A DNA stretch of 64,000 nucleotides, taken from Chryseobacterium sp. Tr-659. GTDB lineage: Bacteria; Bacteroidota; Bacteroidia; Flavobacteriales; Weeksellaceae. The DNA lies in NCBI RefSeq assembly GCF_011752975.1, contig NZ_VWWP01000002.1:310001-374000 (forward strand), read 5' to 3'. Below the pieces are notes generated by a model. The model did not search any database. It saw only the letters and a list, made by a program, of their open reading frames with translations, and was not told the origin of the DNA. This document shows, piece after piece, positions 59,961 through 64,000 of this stretch. Position 1 is the stretch's first letter. Each line of letters begins with the position of its first letter. The position numbers were made by a program, and so were the translations under genes.

Positions 59961-61001
59961 ATGCGTATTTTTAAAATCTTAACGGTAATCATTGTTCTTT
60001 TAGGGGGAGCGTATGCTGCTTCCATGTACTATTTTGTAGATGAAAGTAAAAATTTCACGATAGAAAAAGAGATCGATTATCCGGTAGATAAGGTTTTCGC
60101 CCAGTTCAACAATCTTCAGAATTTTACAAGATGGAATAACTTTTTTACCAGTTCACCCTCTATAGATATTGATTATTATACACCTTATGAAGGGCAGGGA
60201 AGCTCCATCAGCTATGTGGATCCTAAAAATGATACCGATGGGGAAATGTTTATCAGATATGAAAATCTGAATAAGACCTTAAAATACCAGCTTTTTGAAG
60301 AGGAAAATGAAAATCCTACATTGGTGGATGTTAAATTCAAACCTCTTTCGGCAGAAAAAACAAAAATTACCTGGTATGTACATACGCCGAAACTTCCGGT
60401 CTGGAAAAGAGTAGAAAACTTCTGGACGGAAGACCGTTTTGCCGAAAACATCAACAAAAGTATGGTCAATCTTAAAAATTCCTTAGGAAATAAAGTGGAA
60501 AAAGATCATCAGATGGCGGCTATTAAATATGACAGCCTGATGGTAGAAAATGAAGAAAACAACCTGCTGCTGGGGATTAATGTAAGTACTTCGAATAAGA
60601 AAGACGCTCTTTACAAGAATATCGTGATGAACTATAATAAAGTTTATAATTTTGTGACGATGGACCTTGGGAAAAAAGATGACGAATTCGGGTATCCGAT
60701 GCTGATGACCGATGCCGATAATTATAAAGACAAAGAGGTTTCATATTTCCTCGGAATTCCACTTTCAAAGAAAATCGGAGTGTCTGATAATAATTTCAAT
60801 TTTAGGTCCGTAAATCCGTCCCAAAATTATGTGATATACTACAAAGGGAATTATGATGGACGAATTCGGGCGATTCAGCAGCTGATTCAGAAAGCCAAAA
60901 AAGACGAGATGCGCTTCGGAGATATCTGTCAGACCTTTATTGAGCGTCCTATGGAAGGTCAGGAGGTGAACATGAAGCTCTCATTATCAGTGTATAAGTA
61001 A
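59961..61001 (+). CDS. SRPBCC-family membrane-anchored protein with GyrI-like C-terminus
   Basis: I choose the ATG at 59961 (346 residues, MRIFKILTVIIVLLGGAYAASMYYF). An open frame begins 43 codons earlier, but that part contains the terminator and promoter. The N-terminal helix anchors the protein or is a signal. Residues about 30-165 form an SRPBCC/polyketide-cyclase-like domain (EKEIDYPVDKVFAQFNNLQNFTRWNNFF). Residues about 175-345 resemble a GyrI/effector-binding domain (YNKVYNFVTMDLGKK..., GNYDGRIRAIQQLIQKAKKD). Such proteins bind small hydrophobic ligands; the ligand is unknown. A pseudogene of it lies 2.5 kb upstream. Confidence 0.85.
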   Translation: MRIFKILTVIIVLLGGAYAASMYYFVDESKNFTIEKEIDYPVDKVFAQFNNLQNFTRWNNFFTSSPSIDIDYYTPYEGQGSSISYVDPKNDTDGEMFIRYENLNKTLKYQLFEEENENPTLVDVKFKPLSAEKTKITWYVHTPKLPVWKRVENFWTEDRFAENINKSMVNLKNSLGNKVEKDHQMAAIKYDSLMVENEENNLLLGINVSTSNKKDALYKNIVMNYNKVYNFVTMDLGKKDDEFGYPMLMTDADNYKDKEVSYFLGIPLSKKIGVSDNNFNFRSVNPSQNYVIYYKGNYDGRIRAIQQLIQKAKKDEMRFGDICQTFIERPMEGQEVNMKLSLSVYK

Positions 61002-61071
61002 TTTTTTTTTAATTATTTTTTTCTTAAGTTTTTTTAACGGTTTCAGACTGTTCTAACTCGGTTTTTTTTAT

Positions 61072-61079
61072 TAAATTTG
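61072..61079 (+). promoter_or_regulatory. -7 box of sucA
   Basis: TAAATTTG matches TAnnTTTG, 48 bases before the ATG. A -33 element is not clear. Confidence 0.5.
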
Positions 61080-61126
61080 AAGATTAATTCTACAAATAAA
61101 TTTTAATAAATAGATAAACTGTAATA

Positions 61127-63940
61127 ATGGACAGATTTTCATTCCTAAACGCAGCTCATTCTCAGTTAATTGAGGATTTATACCAACAGTACTTAAAATT
61201 CCCGGACTCTCTAGAACCATCATGGAAAGCTTTCTTTCAAGGCTTCGATTTTGCTTTAGAGAACTACGGAGATGACGATAACATCCAGTTTATTCAGGCT
61301 TCGGCCAACGCTGCTCCGGCAGTACAACAAATTTCTCAGGCGGTAACAAACGGAGAAGTTCCTGAGCATATCAAGAAAGAATTTAAAGTTGTAAACCTTA
61401 TTGAGGCTTACAGAACAAGAGGGCACCTGTTTACAAAAACAAACCCGGTTAGAGAAAGAAGACATTATACACCTACTTTAGATATTGAAAACTTCGGTCT
61501 TTCTAAAGAAGATTTAAATACAAAATTCAACTGTGCCGTTGAAACAGGAATGAAAGAGCCTGCTACTTTAGCAGATCTTATCAAGCACCTTGAAAGCATC
61601 TACTGCGATTCTATCGGGGTTGAATATATGCACATCAATAATGTTGAAGAAAAAGATTTCATCAAAAGATGGCTTCAGGTAAACGAAAACCATCCCAACC
61701 TTTCAGCAAATGAAAAAACAGAAATCTTATTAAAATTAAATCAGGCCGTTGCCTTTGAAAACTATCTTCATACAAAATTTGTAGGTCAGAAAAGATTCTC
61801 ACTGGAAGGTGGTGAAACGTTAATCCCTGCTTTAGATCAGTTAATCTCAAGATCTTCTCAGTTAGGAGTGGATGAGGTTGTTCTGGGAATGGCTCACAGA
61901 GGAAGACTTAATGTACTTACCAATATCTTCGGGAAATCTTACAAGCAGATCTTCTCAGAATTTGAAGGAAAAGAATTTGAGGAAGATGTATTCTCTGGTG
62001 ACGTTAAATATCACTTAGGATCATCTAAGAAGATCAAAACGGCTTCAGGAGAAGAAGTTTGTATCAACCTTACACCAAACCCGTCTCACCTTGAAACAGT
62101 AGCTGCTTTGGTAGAAGGGATCTGCCGTGCGAAAGTAGACGATAAATACAAAGATTACTCTAAAGTATTACCAATTATCATCCATGGTGATGGTGCTATT
62201 GCAGGACAAGGTATCGCTTACGAAGTGGCGCAGATGATGACCCTTGAAGGATACAGAACAGGAGGTACGGTTCATATCGTTGTAAATAACCAGGTTTCAT
62301 TTACAACCAACTATATGGATGCAAGATCTTCAACCTACTGTACAGACATTGCAAAAGTTACAGAATCTCCTGTAATGCATGTAAATGCTGATGATGCTGA
62401 AGCGGTTGTTCATGCCATTCACTTTGCTGCTGATTTCAGAGCAAAATTCGGAAAAGATGTTTATATTGACCTTTTAGGATACAGAAAATATGGTCACAAC
62501 GAAGGTGATGAGCCAAGATTTACTCAACCTAATCTATATAAAACAATTTCAAAACACCCGAATCCAAGAGAAATTTATAAAGATAAATTACTTAAAGACA
62601 GTGTTACTTCCAATGATGTAATTGCTAAAATGGAAACGGAATTCAAAGCGCTTTTAGATAAAGATTTTGATGCTTCAAAAGAGATCGAGAAGAACGTTAT
62701 GGATCTGTTTATGGCTGATGACTGGGTGAACTATCCAATCGGAAAGAGAGGAGCGGTTCAGTTACCGGTTAATACCCAATATGACTTAGCTAAACTGAAA
62801 GAATTGGCGCTTAAAATGTCAACGCTTCCGGCAGATAAGAAATTCATCAATAAAATTACAAGACTTTTCGATAACCGTGTTAAAGCTATTGAAGGAAATT
62901 CATTAGACTGGGCATTAGGAGAGTGGTTAGCTTATGCTACACTTCTTGTAGAAGGTCACAACGTAAGAATCTCAGGTGAAGATGTGGAAAGAGGAACATT
63001 CTCCCACAGACACGCTGTAGTAAAAACAGAAGATACAGAAGAAGAATATATCCCGTTAAGACATGTATCAGAAAGCCGATTTGATGTATTCAACTCACAC
63101 CTTTCAGAGTATGGTGTTCTAGGTTTTGACTACGGATATGCAATGGCTTCTCCAAATACATTAACAATCTGGGAAGCTCAGTTCGGAGATTTCGTGAACG
63201 GAGCTCAGATCATTGTAGACCAGTATTTAGCTGCTGCAGAAGAAAAATGGAAAATCCAGGATGGCTTGGTAATGCTATTGCCTCACGGTTCCGAAGGACA
63301 AGGAGCGGAACACTCTTCAGCAAGACTGGAAAGATTCCTTACACTTTGTGCCAACGAAAACATGGTGGTTGCGAATATTACTTCACCAGCCAACTATTTC
63401 CACTTATTGAGAAGACAGTTGAAGTGGGCTTTCAGAAAACCATTGGTAGTAATGAGTCCTAAATCTTTATTGAGACACCCTAAAGTAGTTTCTCCACTGG
63501 AAGATTTTGCTAACGGTGCATTCCAGCCAGTATTAGATGATCCTACGGCAGATCCTAAAAAAGTTGAGAAATTAGTACTTTGTTCAGGTAAGTTATATTT
63601 CGAATTATTGGCTAAAAAAGAAGAACTGAACTGTGAAAATATTGCATTGGTAAGATTTGAGCAGTTGTATCCGCTTCAGACAGATGCTATCGAAGCGATC
63701 TTCAATAAATACGAAAACAGAAAACAATTGGTATGGGCTCAGGAAGAACCTGAAAACATGGGAGCTTGGTCTTATATCCTGAGAAACTTCAGAAACACAG
63801 GAATTGAAGTTGTTGCTCCGGTACCAAGCGGTGCTCCGGCTCCAGGTAGCCATAAAATGTTTGAGAAAAACCAAAATGCAGTAATCAACAGAGTTTTTGA
63901 CAGAGACGACGCTCCTGCAAAAAGACCTGTAACAGCTTAA
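61127..63940 (+). CDS. sucA: 2-oxoglutarate dehydrogenase E1 component
   Basis: The 937-residue thiamine-diphosphate enzyme starts with the E1o N-terminal segment (SFLNAAHSQLIEDLYQQYLKFPDSLEPSWKAFF). The central catalytic domain has FVGQKRFSLEGGETLIPALDQL, LGMAHRGRLNVL, HGDGAIAGQGIAYEV, the ThDP/metal motif NNQVSFTTN and GYRKYGHNEGDEP. The transketolase-like beta domain has EDVERGTFSHRHAV and LPHGSEGQGAEHSSARLERFL. It decarboxylates 2-oxoglutarate in the TCA cycle and passes the succinyl group to the lipoamide of E2, whose gene follows at 63983. Confidence 0.97.
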   Translation: MDRFSFLNAAHSQLIEDLYQQYLKFPDSLEPSWKAFFQGFDFALENYGDDDNIQFIQASANAAPAVQQISQAVTNGEVPEHIKKEFKVVNLIEAYRTRGHLFTKTNPVRERRHYTPTLDIENFGLSKEDLNTKFNCAVETGMKEPATLADLIKHLESIYCDSIGVEYMHINNVEEKDFIKRWLQVNENHPNLSANEKTEILLKLNQAVAFENYLHTKFVGQKRFSLEGGETLIPALDQLISRSSQLGVDEVVLGMAHRGRLNVLTNIFGKSYKQIFSEFEGKEFEEDVFSGDVKYHLGSSKKIKTASGEEVCINLTPNPSHLETVAALVEGICRAKVDDKYKDYSKVLPIIIHGDGAIAGQGIAYEVAQMMTLEGYRTGGTVHIVVNNQVSFTTNYMDARSSTYCTDIAKVTESPVMHVNADDAEAVVHAIHFAADFRAKFGKDVYIDLLGYRKYGHNEGDEPRFTQPNLYKTISKHPNPREIYKDKLLKDSVTSNDVIAKMETEFKALLDKDFDASKEIEKNVMDLFMADDWVNYPIGKRGAVQLPVNTQYDLAKLKELALKMSTLPADKKFINKITRLFDNRVKAIEGNSLDWALGEWLAYATLLVEGHNVRISGEDVERGTFSHRHAVVKTEDTEEEYIPLRHVSESRFDVFNSHLSEYGVLGFDYGYAMASPNTLTIWEAQFGDFVNGAQIIVDQYLAAAEEKWKIQDGLVMLLPHGSEGQGAEHSSARLERFLTLCANENMVVANITSPANYFHLLRRQLKWAFRKPLVVMSPKSLLRHPKVVSPLEDFANGAFQPVLDDPTADPKKVEKLVLCSGKLYFELLAKKEELNCENIALVRFEQLYPLQTDAIEAIFNKYENRKQLVWAQEEPENMGAWSYILRNFRNTGIEVVAPVPSGAPAPGSHKMFEKNQNAVINRVFDRDDAPAKRPVTA

Positions 63941-63982
63941 TTTAAATAATAATCAATTAAAAAATAAAAAAAAATACTCGAT

Positions 63983-64000
63983 ATGTCAGTTTTAGAAATG
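63983..64000 (+). CDS. sucB: Start of the E2 gene (dihydrolipoyl succinyltransferase), truncated
   Basis: The last 18 bases encode MSVLEM, the expected start of the lipoyl-domain E2 of the 2-oxoglutarate dehydrogenase complex, in the standard position 42 bases after sucA. Only six codons are available, so the call rests mainly on gene order. Confidence 0.7.

Larger units (their letters stand above)
58046..60190. repeat. Tandem segmental duplication, copy 2
   Basis: Matches copy 1 from the upstream region through the exported-protein gene and its terminator into the 5' part of the SRPBCC gene. Here the SRPBCC gene is intact. Confidence 0.85.

Noticed and set aside
1..64000. tRNA, rRNA, CRISPR arrays and transposase genes
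   Set aside because: A visual scan found no tRNA T-loop sequences in intergenic DNA, no regular spaced repeats and no transposase-like proteins; a dedicated tRNA scan could still reveal one.

Overview
The window reads as chromosomal DNA of a Chryseobacterium-like member of the Flavobacteriia. The evidence is AT-rich coding DNA with almost no Shine-Dalgarno sequences, many promoters of the Bacteroidetes type (-7 box TAnnTTTG, sometimes with a -33 TTG or TTTG), a type IX secretion substrate with a type B sorting domain, and many exported proteins whose signal peptides end in AQ or SQ. No rRNA, tRNA, CRISPR array, transposase or phage gene was found. The genus name is inference from overall protein character; no database was searched.

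Layout. 1-2.2 kb: end of a DUF4476 protein, a small exported protein and the S1-domain protein CvfB. 2.2-6.3 kb: a 1340-residue T9SS substrate. 6.4-12.8 kb: a TetR regulator followed by a complete RND efflux pump (TolC, adaptor, permease). 13-16.7 kb: small exported, J-domain and membrane proteins. 16.8-21.7 kb: a tightly packed minus-strand run (arginase-like, HPP membrane protein, zinc ribbon, epimerase, Crp/Fnr regulator, DUF4406, NudK, DUF2750). 21.9-29.7 kb: O-methyltransferase, PL7 alginate lyase, SSB and HRDC protein, hisS, two bacterial-PH/SHOCT proteins around a GNAT, a methyltransferase and a small membrane-anchored protein. 29.8-35 kb: a cyanophycin locus, with cyanophycinase, an unknown protein and isoaspartyl peptidase on one strand and cyanophycin synthetase on the other. 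35-37.8 kb: a TPR/HTH regulator and an AmpC-like class C beta-lactamase that carries a lipobox. 38.1-40 kb: a compact AT-rich three-gene operon encoding a ferredoxin-JAMM fusion between two exported proteins. 40.4-49.9 kb: a minus-strand cluster of three ATP-grasp ligases, a GCS2-type carboxylate-amine ligase, a class I glutamine amidotransferase, two esterases, an M17 aminopeptidase and a small membrane protein. 50.1-55.3 kb: glycogen operon glgB-glgA-lipoprotein-glgC. 55.5-61 kb: a tandem duplication of about 2.5 kb holding a repeat-rich exported protein and an SRPBCC gene, of which one SRPBCC copy is a decayed pseudogene. 61.1-64 kb: sucA and the first codons of sucB.

How the genes fit together. 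Two storage systems are present: cyanophycin (nitrogen, made by CphA and degraded by CphB plus the isoaspartyl peptidase) and glycogen (carbon, GlgC, GlgA and GlgB). The two best candidates for an undescribed system are the ATP-grasp/GCS2/amidotransferase cluster, which looks like a pathway that builds and then trims an amide-linked small molecule or peptide, and the ferredoxin-JAMM operon, in which a predicted cytoplasmic iron-sulfur/metallopeptidase fusion is translated between two exported proteins. Several intergenic regions hold long imperfect palindromes of three unrelated types, probably dispersed repeat families of this lineage.
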